Source: Gammaproteobacteria bacterium
Lineage (GTDB): Bacteria; Pseudomonadota; Gammaproteobacteria; Steroidobacterales; Steroidobacteraceae
DNA: 64,000 nt
Reading direction: 5' to 3'
NCBI GenBank assembly: GCA_028293765.1
Contig: JAQGOG010000056.1
Span: 1-64,000 of the forward strand
In this document: piece by piece, positions 44,494 through 53,535 of the stretch
Layout: the number at the start of each line of letters is the position of its first letter
Numbering within the stretch: position 1 is the stretch's first letter
Notes under the pieces: generated by a model
Seen by the model: only the letters and a program-made list of their open reading frames with translations
Databases searched by the model: none
Told to the model about the DNA's origin: nothing
Translations under genes and position numbers: made by a program

Positions 44494-45332
44494 CAGCGTG
44501 TCGAATGCACGAGCCGCCGGCGTCCCCAGGCCTGCAGCAGATTGATGGTGAGGAGCATGACGAACGAGATGACGAGCATCACGAAGCCCAGGGCGGCGGC
44601 GCCTTTGTAGTCGAACTCCTCGAGGTGGATCACGATGAGGAGGGGAGTGATCTCGGTTTTCATCGGCAGGTTGCCGGCAATGAAAATCACGGAGCCGTAC
44701 TCGCCCACGGCACGTGCGAAGGCGAGCGTGAAGCCGGTGAGGAGAGCGGGCAGCACGGTCGGCAGGATGATTCTGCGGAAGACGTAGAAGCGGCCCGCGC
44801 CGAGGGTCTCCGCTGCATCTTCGAGATCGCGTTGCACCTCGAGCAGCGCCGGCTGCACCGAGCGCACGACGAACGGCATGCCGATCAACGTCAGAGCGAC
44901 CGTGACGCCAATCCAGGTGTAGGCCACTTTGATGCCCAGTGGCTCCAGGTAACGGCCGATCCAGCCGTTCTGCGCGAATACCGTCGTCAAGGCGATGCCC
45001 GACACTGCCGTTGGGAGTGCGAACGGCATGTCAATGAGCGCATCGATCAGCTTGCGGCCGGGAAACTCATAGCGCACCAGCGTCCAGGCGATGATGAAGC
45101 CGAATACGAGGTTGATGGAGGCGGCGAGAAAGGAGGCACCGAACGACAGGCGGTACGATCCGATGGCCCGCGGACTCAACACGACATGCACGAAGTCGCT
45201 CCAGTGCATGGAGGCAGCCATGAGCACCAGGGCTGCGAGCGGCAACAGTACCAGGGCGCTCAGAAAGAACGTCGTGAAACCGAAGGTGAGACCGAAGCCA
45301 GGTAATACGCTGGGCTGACGGAATTTGCTCAA
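44493..45332 (-). CDS. cysT: sulfate ABC transporter permease CysT (CysU)
   Basis: I start at TTG 45332, which overlaps the cysA stop as TTGA and begins SKFRQPSVLPGFGLTFGFTTF; the ORF-track extension lies inside cysA in another frame. The 279-residue permease has about six transmembrane segments. Its EAA loop is DLEDAAETLGAGRFYVFRRIILPTV, and ARAVGEYGSVIFIAGNLPMKTEI is typical of CysT. TTG starts are weaker than ATG, but translational coupling to cysA explains it. Confidence 0.94.
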   Translation of the reverse strand: MSKFRQPSVLPGFGLTFGFTTFFLSALVLLPLAALVLMAASMHWSDFVHVVLSPRAIGSYRLSFGASFLAASINLVFGFIIAWTLVRYEFPGRKLIDALIDMPFALPTAVSGIALTTVFAQNGWIGRYLEPLGIKVAYTWIGVTVALTLIGMPFVVRSVQPALLEVQRDLEDAAETLGAGRFYVFRRIILPTVLPALLTGFTLAFARAVGEYGSVIFIAGNLPMKTEITPLLIVIHLEEFDYKGAAALGFVMLVISFVMLLTINLLQAWGRRRLVHSTR

Positions 45333-47110
45333 GGGACCGAGTCCTCGTTTTCGCGGTTTTCGCGACGCACGAGCAGCACGGGCCAGCGGGCGGACTCCAA
45401 CAGTGAGCCGAAGGGCTCGGCGAGCCGCGTCACGTCGCACACGCCCAGAATCAACATCTGACCAGGGGATTCCCCGAGTTGGCGCCTGAGCTCCGGGGCG
45501 ACGTCTCCGAACCGCAGCTCGGTCCTCATCTCCAGTCCATGCACCGCCTGCGCTTCCGAGCGCGCATCCAGAAGTGCCCGCATGCCGTGGGGCCGCTGTG
45601 CTGTTGGGGTCAGCTGGGGAAGAATGCCTATATACACGGCTTCAGCCGACACGTGCCGCAACACGCTGGCCGACACGGCAAGCGTTGCGCTGCGTACCGC
45701 TTCGTCGGCCCAATGAATGAGTACGCGTTGCGGGGGCAACGCATTCACGGGAAGCACCAGTACTTCGTCGGCCCCGCGCTGCAGGAGCCACTCCGCCTGG
45801 TGCGCGACGTCGGGTTGCGACGCGATGACGGTAGTGCCCGAAAATGCCGTTGCGTCTCCACACTGCGCTCCCGGGACGCCTAACATCGGCTCCATCCGCG
45901 TGGAGATGCGCGTCTTCATGCGCGAGGCGAGTTCCACGAGCATCGGTTGCTGGGCTAGGGCGATCATCAGCGCTTCATTGGCTGCGCAGACGGTAAAACT
46001 CGACAGTGGCGTCGGCAGGACGTGCACGCGACGTACGCCGATCGCGACGCTCTGGCCTTTCGTGACCTCGAATGCGCGCTGCTCGTGCTGAGTACGCGTG
46101 ACTTCGAGGTATGGATTCCCGTCTCCATTGGAATATGCGAGGGTCAACGCGTCCGCACCACCGTCGAGACGAATTCGCATGCGCTCCAGCGCGCCGGTGA
46201 ACACGATCTCGTCCACTGCTCCGCGGGCGAGATAGCCGGATGCGAGCGCTTCGCGCGTAGGCGCAACTTCGATTTCCTCGGGGCGTACGACGGCGACCAC
46301 TTCGTGTTCGCGTAAACCGTGTGGCGGAACCGCGGAGATCGCACTGACCGGTCGTTCGCCGAAACGAATGCCGTCCTTCGTTTGGCGCCCGAGGATCAGG
46401 TTCGCGGCACCCAGGAACGTCGCCACGAAGCGGGTCGCGGGACGCGTGTAGAGCTCGTTCGGCCCGCCCATTTCGAGGAGTCGCCCGAGGTTCATGACCC
46501 CGATGCGATCGGCCATTGCGAACGCTTCCTCCTGGTCGTGAGTGACGAGCACCGTGGTAATGCCCAGCTCACGTTGCACTTGGCGAATGGTCCGGCGCAG
46601 CTCTTCGCGGATCTTCGCATCGAGCGCGCCGAACGGCTCGTCCAGAAGGAGAACCTCCGGCTTATGGGCCAGGGCACGCGCTACGGCGACCCGCTGCTGC
46701 TGGCCGCCGGACAGTTGGGCGGGCAGGCGCTGATCCATGCCTTCGAGGGCGACCAGGCGCAGCAGCTCCTGGCGCCGCTGGCGGCGGTCGGCCCCCTTCA
46801 TGCGCCGCACTCGTAAGGCGAACTCGATGTTCTCCGCCACGGTCATATGGCGGAACAGCGCGTAGTTCTGAAAGACGAGGCCGACGCCGCGCTCGCGGGC
46901 GGAAACGTGGGTCACATCGCGGCCGTGCAATGCGATTCGTCCATGATCCACGCCCGAGAGGCCCGCGATCGCGCGCAACAGGGTGCTCTTGCCGCTGCCG
47001 CTGGGGCCGAGCAGGACGAAAAATTCGCCATCGCCGATGTCGAGCGACACATCGTTGACGACCGGCACGCCCTGGTAGCGCTTGGTCACCTGATCAAGGG
47101 TAATGGACAT
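45329..47110 (-). CDS. cysA: sulfate ABC transporter ATPase CysA with C-terminal USP-like domain
   Basis: The first 365 residues are a normal CysA: Walker A GPSGSGKS (35-42), signature LSGGQQQR, Walker B VLLLDEPFGALD, the H-loop VTHDQEEAFAMAD and a TOBE-type regulatory domain. A further 220 residues follow. From about 455 they read like a universal stress protein: RVLIHWADEAVRSA at the first strand, then ELRFGDVAPELRRQ, MLILGVCD and a final strand PVLLVRRE. CysA usually ends near 350-365. The whole is 593 residues. The added domain may bind a nucleotide or another signal and tune transport. Confidence 0.93.
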   Translation of the reverse strand: MSITLDQVTKRYQGVPVVNDVSLDIGDGEFFVLLGPSGSGKSTLLRAIAGLSGVDHGRIALHGRDVTHVSARERGVGLVFQNYALFRHMTVAENIEFALRVRRMKGADRRQRRQELLRLVALEGMDQRLPAQLSGGQQQRVAVARALAHKPEVLLLDEPFGALDAKIREELRRTIRQVQRELGITTVLVTHDQEEAFAMADRIGVMNLGRLLEMGGPNELYTRPATRFVATFLGAANLILGRQTKDGIRFGERPVSAISAVPPHGLREHEVVAVVRPEEIEVAPTREALASGYLARGAVDEIVFTGALERMRIRLDGGADALTLAYSNGDGNPYLEVTRTQHEQRAFEVTKGQSVAIGVRRVHVLPTPLSSFTVCAANEALMIALAQQPMLVELASRMKTRISTRMEPMLGVPGAQCGDATAFSGTTVIASQPDVAHQAEWLLQRGADEVLVLPVNALPPQRVLIHWADEAVRSATLAVSASVLRHVSAEAVYIGILPQLTPTAQRPHGMRALLDARSEAQAVHGLEMRTELRFGDVAPELRRQLGESPGQMLILGVCDVTRLAEPFGSLLESARWPVLLVRRENRENEDSVP

Positions 47111-47171
47111 ACTTTCTAGGTTACCGGCGACCGCAAAACGGGCAATGCTACCGGCCCACAGGCCTTAGCGT

Positions 47172-47200
47172 CAGTGACAAAGGGGTTATAAGGTTATAAG
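47172..47200 (-). promoter_or_regulatory. sulfate-regulon operator copy 2 (upstream of cysA)
   Basis: On the minus strand, TTATAAC-CCCT-TTGTCAC (47192-47172 with flanks) matches the element upstream of the sulfate-binding protein gene at 17 of 21 positions. An extra half-site CTTATAACC directly precedes it with an 8-bp period (47200-47192). It lies about 60 bases before the cysA ATG. TAGCAT on the minus strand (47151-47146) is a possible -10 box. Confidence 0.58.
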
Positions 47201-47237
47201 CGGCACGGGCTTGGCCGTCGCCGGGAGGGGGCCACTC

Positions 47238-47255
47238 AGCGGCCGGGAGGCCGCT
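47238..47255 (-). terminator. hairpin at the end of ybeD
   Basis: AGCGGCC and GGCCGCT pair perfectly around GGGA (plus-strand reading) and overlap the last two bases of the ybeD stop. There is no T-run after it on the minus strand, so it may reduce read-through into cysA without being a strong terminator. Confidence 0.4.
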
Positions 47256-47523
47256 AGATGATCATCAGAACGCCGTCGCACGCCTTCAGATCGGTGGCGA
47301 GCGCCACGATCTGCTCGCGGCTTTCGGCGCGGATCATGTAGGAGATCGATAGAAAGTTGGCGTTCTCGCTCAATCGCTCGGACACCTGGTCGGCATCGAG
47401 CGTAGGCACGTGGCGGACCACGATGGCGTGCACGCGAGCCCGGAACTCGTCCGAGGGCCGGCCGACGACCTTAATGGGATAGTCGGTCGGGAACTGCAGC
47501 AGAGACGTGGATTCGTCTACCAC
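47254..47523 (-). CDS. ybeD: YbeD/DUF493 family protein
   Basis: This 89-residue ACT-like alpha/beta protein (LLQFPTDYPIKVVGRPSDEFRARVHAIV, then SKNANFLSISYMIRAESREQI-type strands, ending VLMII) belongs to the YbeD family found between dacA and lipB in E. coli. Function is undefined; a regulatory ACT-like fold is known for E. coli YbeD. It overlaps the preceding aminotransferase gene by seven bases. Confidence 0.92.
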   Translation of the reverse strand: MVDESTSLLQFPTDYPIKVVGRPSDEFRARVHAIVVRHVPTLDADQVSERLSENANFLSISYMIRAESREQIVALATDLKACDGVLMII

Positions 47524-48389
47524 GGTGTACCTGCCAACTCTCGCTTGTAGCTCTGCAGCTCGTCATATACGCGCCGCCACTGTGGCCCAGGTTTACCCGA
47601 GCCCACAGGTCGACCGTCGAGCGTCGTGACCGCCTGCACCTCGCGAGTCGCGGCGGAGAGCCATACCTCGTCCGCGCCACGGAGTTCCGTCTCGCTAATG
47701 GACGCGGCGCGGAAAGGGAGGCCGACGCGGGTCGCCATCTCCTCCATGACGCTACGAGTTGTACCGGCAAGGATTTTGCGTGAGTTCGGCGGTGAGCGGA
47801 CCTCGCCGTTTATGACTACATGGACGGCCGACGCAGAAGCCTCCATGAGATCGCCATCACGCAGGAGAATCGTTTCCACCGCCTTGGCGTCAACCGCGAG
47901 CTGCCGCAACAGCACGTTGGCGAGCAATGACACGGATTTTATGTCGCATCGGGCCCACCGGGTATCGGTTGCAGTCACGCACACGACTCCGTTTTCGAGC
48001 GCTTCGGGTGGCGCGAGCGGCAAGGGGGAGCAGAACGCAAATACCGTGCGGGGAATGTCGGGCAGAGGCGCGTGATTTCTGCCGCGCTCAGCGCCACGAC
48101 TTACCTGCCAATAGACATACTGGTTTCCGCCGCCGTTGTCGGCGATCAGCTTTCCGAAGATCTTGCGCCACTCGTCGCGAGTGTGCGGGTCACGCATACG
48201 GATTTCAGTGAGGCTGCGCGTGAGCCGATCGCAGTGAGCGTCAAAGCGAAAGGGCCGGCCACTGTAAACCGGCATGACCTCGTACGCTCCGTCGGCATAT
48301 AGAAAGCCTCTGTCCATCGGCGATATGCGTGCCTCTTCGAGAGGAAGATGTGCTCCATTCAAATAGCAGATCGGAAACGGGTCGGCCAC
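47517..48389 (-). CDS. D-amino-acid aminotransferase (class IV)
   Basis: This fold-type IV PLP aminotransferase has 290 residues. It shows the typical start ICYLNGAHLPLEEARISPMDRGFLYADGAYEV, where the cofactor site forms later near the IKSVSLLANVLLRQ lysine, followed by EASASAVHVV. It interconverts D-alanine and D-glutamate with 2-oxo acids, supplying peptidoglycan precursors; branched-chain or aminodeoxychorismate relatives are less likely given the dacA-ybeD context. Confidence 0.9.
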   Translation of the reverse strand: MADPFPICYLNGAHLPLEEARISPMDRGFLYADGAYEVMPVYSGRPFRFDAHCDRLTRSLTEIRMRDPHTRDEWRKIFGKLIADNGGGNQYVYWQVSRGAERGRNHAPLPDIPRTVFAFCSPLPLAPPEALENGVVCVTATDTRWARCDIKSVSLLANVLLRQLAVDAKAVETILLRDGDLMEASASAVHVVINGEVRSPPNSRKILAGTTRSVMEEMATRVGLPFRAASISETELRGADEVWLSAATREVQAVTTLDGRPVGSGKPGPQWRRVYDELQSYKRELAGTPW

Positions 48390-48401
48390 ACCCCATCCTC
48401 C

Positions 48402-49562
48402 TCAGTGGAACCAGAGCGAGACGTCGTCGACCATGCGCGTCCACAAGCCCCCTTCCGCGACCGTCGCTAATGGCACAAGAGGTGCGCGTGCGATGACTTC
48501 GCCGGTGCCGTCCGTCACGATGAGCTCACCAACAGGCTTGCCAGCAAGAAGCGGCGCTATCAACGGCTCCTGGGTGAGCTTGGCGGTTGTCGTCAGGCTC
48601 GCGGCCTGGCCGCGACCCACGGTGACGATGATGTCGTTCGGAATTCCCAATGCCGCAAACTCCGTCGCCGACTTGTACACGCGGGGTTTCAACACCGCCT
48701 CGCGGGCCTGCTTCAGCTTGGTGGTCTCGTAGAAGGTGTAACCGTAGTTCAACAGCGCCGAACTTGCGTCTTCACGCGCTTTGACACTCGGTGCGCCCAT
48801 GACGACGGACACCAGCCGCATGTTGTCGCGCTTTGCGGAGGTGACGAGGCAGAAGCCAGCGCTGTCGGTGTGCCCGGTCTTCAGTCCGTCGACGGTCGGG
48901 TCGCGCCCGAGCAATCCGTTGCGGTTCTGCTGCTTGATGTTGTTCCAGAGGAACTCGTGCAGGCTGAACAGCGGGTAGTACTCGGGAAAATCCCGAATGA
49001 GCGCGTTCGCCAGCGTCATCATGTCGCGCGCGGTCGTGTAATGATTCGGCGAGGGCAGGCCGTTGCTGTCCTCGAAGTTGCTGCCCCTCATGCCGAGGCG
49101 CTTGGCGTAGGCGTTCATCATCTGCGCGAACGCCGGCTCGGTACCGCCCACGCGCTCGGCGAGCGCGATCGTCGCATCATTCCCCGATTGAACGATCATG
49201 CCCTTGAGCAGAATGTCGACCGGGATCTGGGTGCCCACCTGCACAAAAGTGCGCGACCCTTCGGCGCGCCACGCATGCTCGCTGATCGTGACCAGATCGG
49301 TGAGCTTCAGACGCCCTTCCTTCAGCGCCGTGAAGATTACGTAGGAGGCCATAAGCTTTGTGAGGCTCGCCGGCTCCATGCGATCGTCGGCATGGTCCTG
49401 CGCAAGAATGCGGCCGCTGAAGTGGTCCGAAAGTATGTACGCGCGTGCGGCGACATCCGGTGGCTTCGGAATGGGCGCTGCCGCGCGAGCCGGGCCAGCG
49501 AGGAGTGTGGATAGTGCGAGCAGGGAAGACAGTGCGAGCAGAGCGGTGGACGAGCGAAACAT
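48402..49562 (-). CDS. dacA: D-alanyl-D-alanine carboxypeptidase (PBP5/6 family)
   Basis: DacA removes the terminal D-alanine of peptidoglycan stem peptides in the periplasm. The 386-residue protein has a signal peptide (1-27), the catalytic SxxK in ASLTKLM, SGN in VQSGNDATIA and KTG in DGLKTGHTDSAG. A C-terminal beta domain ends in an amphipathic anchor (LWTRMVDDVSLWFH). The dacA, DAAT, ybeD order matches other gammaproteobacteria. Confidence 0.95.
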   Translation of the reverse strand: MFRSSTALLALSSLLALSTLLAGPARAAAPIPKPPDVAARAYILSDHFSGRILAQDHADDRMEPASLTKLMASYVIFTALKEGRLKLTDLVTISEHAWRAEGSRTFVQVGTQIPVDILLKGMIVQSGNDATIALAERVGGTEPAFAQMMNAYAKRLGMRGSNFEDSNGLPSPNHYTTARDMMTLANALIRDFPEYYPLFSLHEFLWNNIKQQNRNGLLGRDPTVDGLKTGHTDSAGFCLVTSAKRDNMRLVSVVMGAPSVKAREDASSALLNYGYTFYETTKLKQAREAVLKPRVYKSATEFAALGIPNDIIVTVGRGQAASLTTTAKLTQEPLIAPLLAGKPVGELIVTDGTGEVIARAPLVPLATVAEGGLWTRMVDDVSLWFH

Positions 49563-49676
49563 CCGTAGAAATCCCCCGAATTCGCCGTCAGGCGAGCATG
49601 GTGAGCGTCAGGAAGGCGGCGATTCTATCGAATTCCCCGGCAGCTTGGCCTACTAATGGATCCTGGGTGTGGCGCA

Positions 49677-51590
49677 TCAGAGAGGCCGAGGACCGTCGGG
49701 GCCCGCATGCCCGTCCCTGCCCGCGAGTGTGGCGATCACGGCTACCAACTCCGCCGGATCGACGGGTTTGCTGATGTGGACCTGGTAACCGGACAGGAGG
49801 GCGCGCTTGCGATCCTCATCCCGTGCGAGCGCGGTGAGTGCGATTGCAGGAAGGTGTCCCGCGCTGCCTGGGATGGCTCGCATCTGGGTGATCAAGTCGT
49901 AGCCGTCGTGTTCCGGCATACCGATGTCGCTCACTACCACGCTTACTCCGCTGTCTTCTTTCACTACCGCAAGCGCCTCGGCTGTCGAGCCCACAGTCAC
50001 CACTTCCGCGCCGCACTCCTCGAGCACCCGTCGCGCAAGCGTCCGCGCATCCGCCTCGTCGTCGACCACCAGTATTCGTAAACCGGTCAGCCGTGAGGTT
50101 TCTTCCGCCTCTTGCCGGTTTAAGGGCTCTGCTGGGGCGGCTGCAGCACTGCGGGGTCGACTTAGCGCTAGGGGTAGGCGCACCGTGAACGTCGTACCTT
50201 GACCTTCACCTGAGCTTTTCACATCCACCGTACCACCGTGCATCTCCACCAGGCTCTTGACGATGGAGAGTCCGAGGCCGAGACCGCCGTGGCGGCGCGT
50301 GGTGGACGCATCTGCCTGTCGGAATCGGTCGAAGACGTAAGGCAGGAATTTCGGGTCGATCCCCTGGCCGGTGTCGCTGACATTGATTTCGACGCTGGGC
50401 GTGTCCTCGCTCGGGGACTCGCGCACGAGAACGGTGATCGTCCCTTCACGGGGAGTGAACTTGATCGCGTTGGTCAGCAGGTTCCAGATGACCTGCTGCA
50501 ACCTTCCCGAGTCGCCGTTGACAGGCCGGGTGGGGCTGATAGTAGTTTGCAGCCGCACGCTCTTGGCGTCGGCGGAGGGCCTCACTGCGGCGACCGCCGC
50601 CTCGATCACGAGCGACAGGTCCGTCCTCTGTAGTTCCATCGCCAGCTTGCCCGACAGAATGCGGCTCATGTCGAGCAGATCCTCCACCATGCGGGCCTGC
50701 AGCTTCGCGTTGCGCTCGATGACTTCAACGCCCTGGCCCACGGTTTCAGGGCGACGATCCCTGCGCAGGATACTCGCCCAACCCACGATGGCATTCAGCG
50801 GTGTACGCAGCTCGTGGCTCATGGTTGCAACGAACTCATCCTTGAGTCTCGTAGCGCGCTCCGCTTCGGAGCGCGCCGCCCGCTCACTAGTTAGTAACGC
50901 CTCGCGTAGCTCTTCCGCGCGCTGACGCTCGGCGACTTCCTTTTCGAGCAGCCGGCGGCGCTCGTCGAAGCGGCGGCTGATGATAGCGGCGGCGCCAACG
51001 AACAGCAGGCTCAACAGGATGGTCGCCACGAGCACCGCCTCGCTCGCGAGCCGTGCGTGATATTCCCGACGCTGCTGCAAATCCAGCAGTCTGCGCTGAT
51101 CGGCCTCGAGCTGCTGGGTGTTGCGGCGGAAGTCGTCCATGATCTGCCTGCCTTCACCTCCGGCGAGCTGTGCGAGTGCTCCATGCCGCTGACCCCGTTG
51201 CCAGGAGTGAATGCTCTGTTGCATCTCGTCGAGCTTTGCTCCCGCAAGCTGCGCCAGATGCGTGATGGCGTCTCCGGTCGGACGCTCGTTGGTGCTCAGA
51301 CGGCGCAGCTCGGTGAGAGCCAGCCGGATTTGCGCGATAGCGCCGTCATACTGGTCGAGGTATGACGCGTCCTGGGTGAGGAGGTAGCCGCGCTGGTTGG
51401 TTTCCGTATCGGTGAGCGCGGTGTTGAGGTCATGAAGGGTCTGCAGTACATCGTACGAGCGTTGCACTCGCGCGGTGGAGCTTGCGAGCACACTCGTCTC
51501 CGTGTAGCTCACGAACCCGATGGCCAGAATCGCAACCAGGGCGCAAGTGAAAGCGAATAGCCACAGCAAACGTCGGGGCGGATGCAGCAT
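49677..51590 (-). CDS. CHASE3 hybrid sensor histidine kinase with C-terminal receiver
   Basis: From ATG 51590 the 637-residue protein has transmembrane segment 1 (about 8-28), a periplasmic CHASE3 domain ([18 protein letters not shown]), transmembrane segment 2 (about 185-205), a coiled stretch, HisKA ([16 protein letters not shown]), HATPase ([25 protein letters not shown]) and a receiver with Asp in [12 protein letters not shown]. No output domain or partner is adjacent. The ORF-track start (51644) overlaps rlpA by 29 bases, possible but less likely; the real start is uncertain by up to 18 residues. Confidence 0.9.
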   Translation of the reverse strand: MLHPPRRLLWLFAFTCALVAILAIGFVSYTETSVLASSTARVQRSYDVLQTLHDLNTALTDTETNQRGYLLTQDASYLDQYDGAIAQIRLALTELRRLSTNERPTGDAITHLAQLAGAKLDEMQQSIHSWQRGQRHGALAQLAGGEGRQIMDDFRRNTQQLEADQRRLLDLQQRREYHARLASEAVLVATILLSLLFVGAAAIISRRFDERRRLLEKEVAERQRAEELREALLTSERAARSEAERATRLKDEFVATMSHELRTPLNAIVGWASILRRDRRPETVGQGVEVIERNAKLQARMVEDLLDMSRILSGKLAMELQRTDLSLVIEAAVAAVRPSADAKSVRLQTTISPTRPVNGDSGRLQQVIWNLLTNAIKFTPREGTITVLVRESPSEDTPSVEINVSDTGQGIDPKFLPYVFDRFRQADASTTRRHGGLGLGLSIVKSLVEMHGGTVDVKSSGEGQGTTFTVRLPLALSRPRSAAAAPAEPLNRQEAEETSRLTGLRILVVDDEADARTLARRVLEECGAEVVTVGSTAEALAVVKEDSGVSVVVSDIGMPEHDGYDLITQMRAIPGSAGHLPAIALTALARDEDRKRALLSGYQVHISKPVDPAELVAVIATLAGRDGHAGPDGPRPL

Positions 51591-51615
51591 GTGGCGCACT
51601 CTGCTGCCCACCTCG

Positions 51616-52440
51616 TCAGTCCATCGCGAGCCGCGCGCCGGCATAACCCAGCGTCGCGAGCCTGGCCGCGAGTCTATCGAAGTCGGCTACGTTGCTGATC
51701 GGTCCGACCCGCACGCGATACAGCGGGGTTTTGTCCTCCGGCGGCGCAGCGATGAAGGCGGCAGTCAGGCCCGCCTTACGCAAGCGGGTGATCATCCGCT
51801 GCGCGTTGGCTTGATCCGCGAACGCTCCGGCCTGTACGTAGAGAGCCGGAGGCGGAGTTTCCGAGATACGGGTGAGGTTATCCGGCTGTCCGGGTACGAG
51901 CGCCCGCACTTCAACCAATGTGGTGCCGTCGCGGAGCATGTCGAGTTTTGCAGCCGCGGTGTACGAGAGGTCGATCAGCCGGTTCGCTACGAATGGGCCC
52001 CGGTCGTTGATCCGCACCGTGATGCTCCGGCCGTTGCGCAGATTCGTGACTCGCGCGTAGGTCGGCAGGGGGAGTGTCTTGTGAGCCGCCGTCATGCCGT
52101 ACATGTCGTAACGCTCGCCGCTAGACGTGCTTACTCCGTGGAATGTCGGACCGTACCAGGATGCAACTCCACGCTCAACGTAACCATCAGCCGCGCCAAG
52201 CACGAAGTAGCGTCTTCCCAACACGTCGTAAAACGGCGGATTGCCATGTGCGCTGCGCGGCTCGGGGCGCGGAACGGCGTCGGGAAGCGCTTCGATGTTG
52301 AGGGGCGGCGGCGGTAATTCAACCGCAGCCGGAACAGGCGAAGTTGGCGAGCGTCCCAACGTGGAACATCCAACCAGCCCGCAGAGAAAGCTCGCAAGGA
52401 GGCTCGCGCGGCAGAGATCGGATACGCGCACAGCCTTCAC
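51616..52440 (-). CDS. rlpA: septal ring lytic transglycosylase RlpA
   Basis: RlpA is an outer-membrane lipoprotein that cuts naked glycan strands at the septum. The 274-residue protein has a lipobox (LCGLVGCS), the double-psi beta-barrel (GVASWYGPTFHGVSTSSGERYDMYG, with catalytic Asp in RINDRGPF) and a C-terminal SPOR domain (YVQAGAFADQANAQRMI) that binds denuded peptidoglycan. Overlaps mltB stop to start by ATGA. Confidence 0.95.
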   Translation of the reverse strand: MKAVRVSDLCRASLLASFLCGLVGCSTLGRSPTSPVPAAVELPPPPLNIEALPDAVPRPEPRSAHGNPPFYDVLGRRYFVLGAADGYVERGVASWYGPTFHGVSTSSGERYDMYGMTAAHKTLPLPTYARVTNLRNGRSITVRINDRGPFVANRLIDLSYTAAAKLDMLRDGTTLVEVRALVPGQPDNLTRISETPPPALYVQAGAFADQANAQRMITRLRKAGLTAAFIAAPPEDKTPLYRVRVGPISNVADFDRLAARLATLGYAGARLAMD

Positions 52441-53447
52441 GGCTGCGCACCGTGGACGCGTTGAGCAATGGCCGTTGCGAGGTCGTGTACCGACATTGCG
52501 TAGCGGGCGCTGCCGTTATAACGGGTGATGACGTAGAAGTTCCTGAAACCCACGCGGTAGGCCGGGCCGTCCTGCTGCTCGGCGTAGATGAGAACGGCCG
52601 GCGTGTCGCCAGGCACGGTCGTATCGATTCTTACGCCATGGGCGTTCAGGCTGTCGACGGTCTCGTTGAGATCGAGTTTGCGCGCCTCGATCTGAAATGT
52701 CGGATCGGGGTCGAGCTGGACTTCGGCGATGACCGGCCCGCCGGCTTCCCAGCCGTGCTCTTGCAGATAGTTTGCGACGCTGGCGATGATGTCGTCCCAA
52801 TCACCCCACAAGTCACGCTTCTTGTCGGTGTTGTCGTCGATCGCATAACGCCGGTACGTGGAAGGCATGAACTGCGGGGCGCCCATCGCGCCCGCGTAGG
52901 AACCGGTGGTGGTGAGCGGATTGAGCTTGTCTTCGTTAGCGAGGAGCATGAATTGCTCCAGTTCGCCGCGGAAGTACTCGCCGCGTGGCGGGTAATCGAA
53001 GGCCAGTGTCGCCAGCGCATCGAGTACCCGGTAACGGCCCGTCATGCGCCCGTACCGTGTTTCAACGCCGATGATCGCGATCAGATATTCAGGTGGGATG
53101 CCACGCGCGGCGGAAATGCGCTCGAGCGACTCGCGGTGCTCGGCCCAGAATTGCGCGCCCTGCGAGATCCGTTCCTCGGTGAGGAAGCGATCGTGGTATT
53201 CCCACCAGGGGGTGACTTTCTCGGCCGGCCGGGTGATGAGCTCGATGATCTTCGGCTGCGGCTGGGCCTTCGCGAGCAGTCGGAGCACGGCTTTGCGCTT
53301 GAGGGGGTCGCGGCCCACCACGTCATTCACGAAGCTCACGATTTCGGGACGCCTGAGGTCGAAGCCGCCGTGGGTCGGCGCGCGCGCCGGTTGCGCCGTG
53401 ACGGGCGCGAGGACGGCGGCGAGAAGGATGGCGGCACGGCGGGTCAA
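52437..53447 (-). CDS. mltB: membrane-bound lytic murein transglycosylase B
   Basis: MltB cleaves peptidoglycan to anhydromuropeptides. The catalytic Glu lies in IIGVETRYGRMTGRYRVLDAL, and GAMGAPQFMPSTYRRYA and NYLQEHGWEAGG are family hallmarks. The frame has no ATG near its start. I prefer TTG 53447 (336 residues), which opens directly into a signal peptide (TRRAAILLAAVLAPVTAQ) with AGAAGG about ten bases upstream; TTG 53513 would add 22 residues. There is no lipobox Cys, unlike E. coli MltB. Confidence 0.9.
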   Translation of the reverse strand: MTRRAAILLAAVLAPVTAQPARAPTHGGFDLRRPEIVSFVNDVVGRDPLKRKAVLRLLAKAQPQPKIIELITRPAEKVTPWWEYHDRFLTEERISQGAQFWAEHRESLERISAARGIPPEYLIAIIGVETRYGRMTGRYRVLDALATLAFDYPPRGEYFRGELEQFMLLANEDKLNPLTTTGSYAGAMGAPQFMPSTYRRYAIDDNTDKKRDLWGDWDDIIASVANYLQEHGWEAGGPVIAEVQLDPDPTFQIEARKLDLNETVDSLNAHGVRIDTTVPGDTPAVLIYAEQQDGPAYRVGFRNFYVITRYNGSARYAMSVHDLATAIAQRVHGAQP

Positions 53448-53465
53448 GTTTTCAAATCGCCTTCT

Positions 53466-53532
53466 CGGCGCGCTACGCGCCGCTAAAATGGACAGGGCCG
53501 CTTCGACCCCCAAGGAAAGTCCGGCGCAGCCG
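53466..53532 (+). repeat. structured dispersed repeat, copy B (mltB-rodA spacer)
   Basis: The element starts with a perfect hairpin, CGGCGCG-CTA-CGCGCCG. A second stem follows (GGGCCG-CTT-CGACCC, one mismatch), then CAAGGAAAGTCCGGCGCAGCC. The same order and much of the sequence recur between gatC and gatA. Here it is on the strand opposite the genes. Confidence 0.6.
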
Positions 53533-53535
53533 CAA

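Noticed and set aside
47172-47200. TTATAAC repeat read as a plain -10 box for cysA
   Set aside because: The repeat fits TATAAC, but it would sit more than 60 bases before the ATG, and the same 21 bases occur in front of the sulfate-binding protein gene, so an operator explains it better.
53466-53532. A complete RNase P RNA gene starting in the mltB-rodA spacer
   Set aside because: Only the 5' conserved motif resembles rnpB. The remaining roughly 300 nt would run antisense through rodA and lack the conserved 3' elements.
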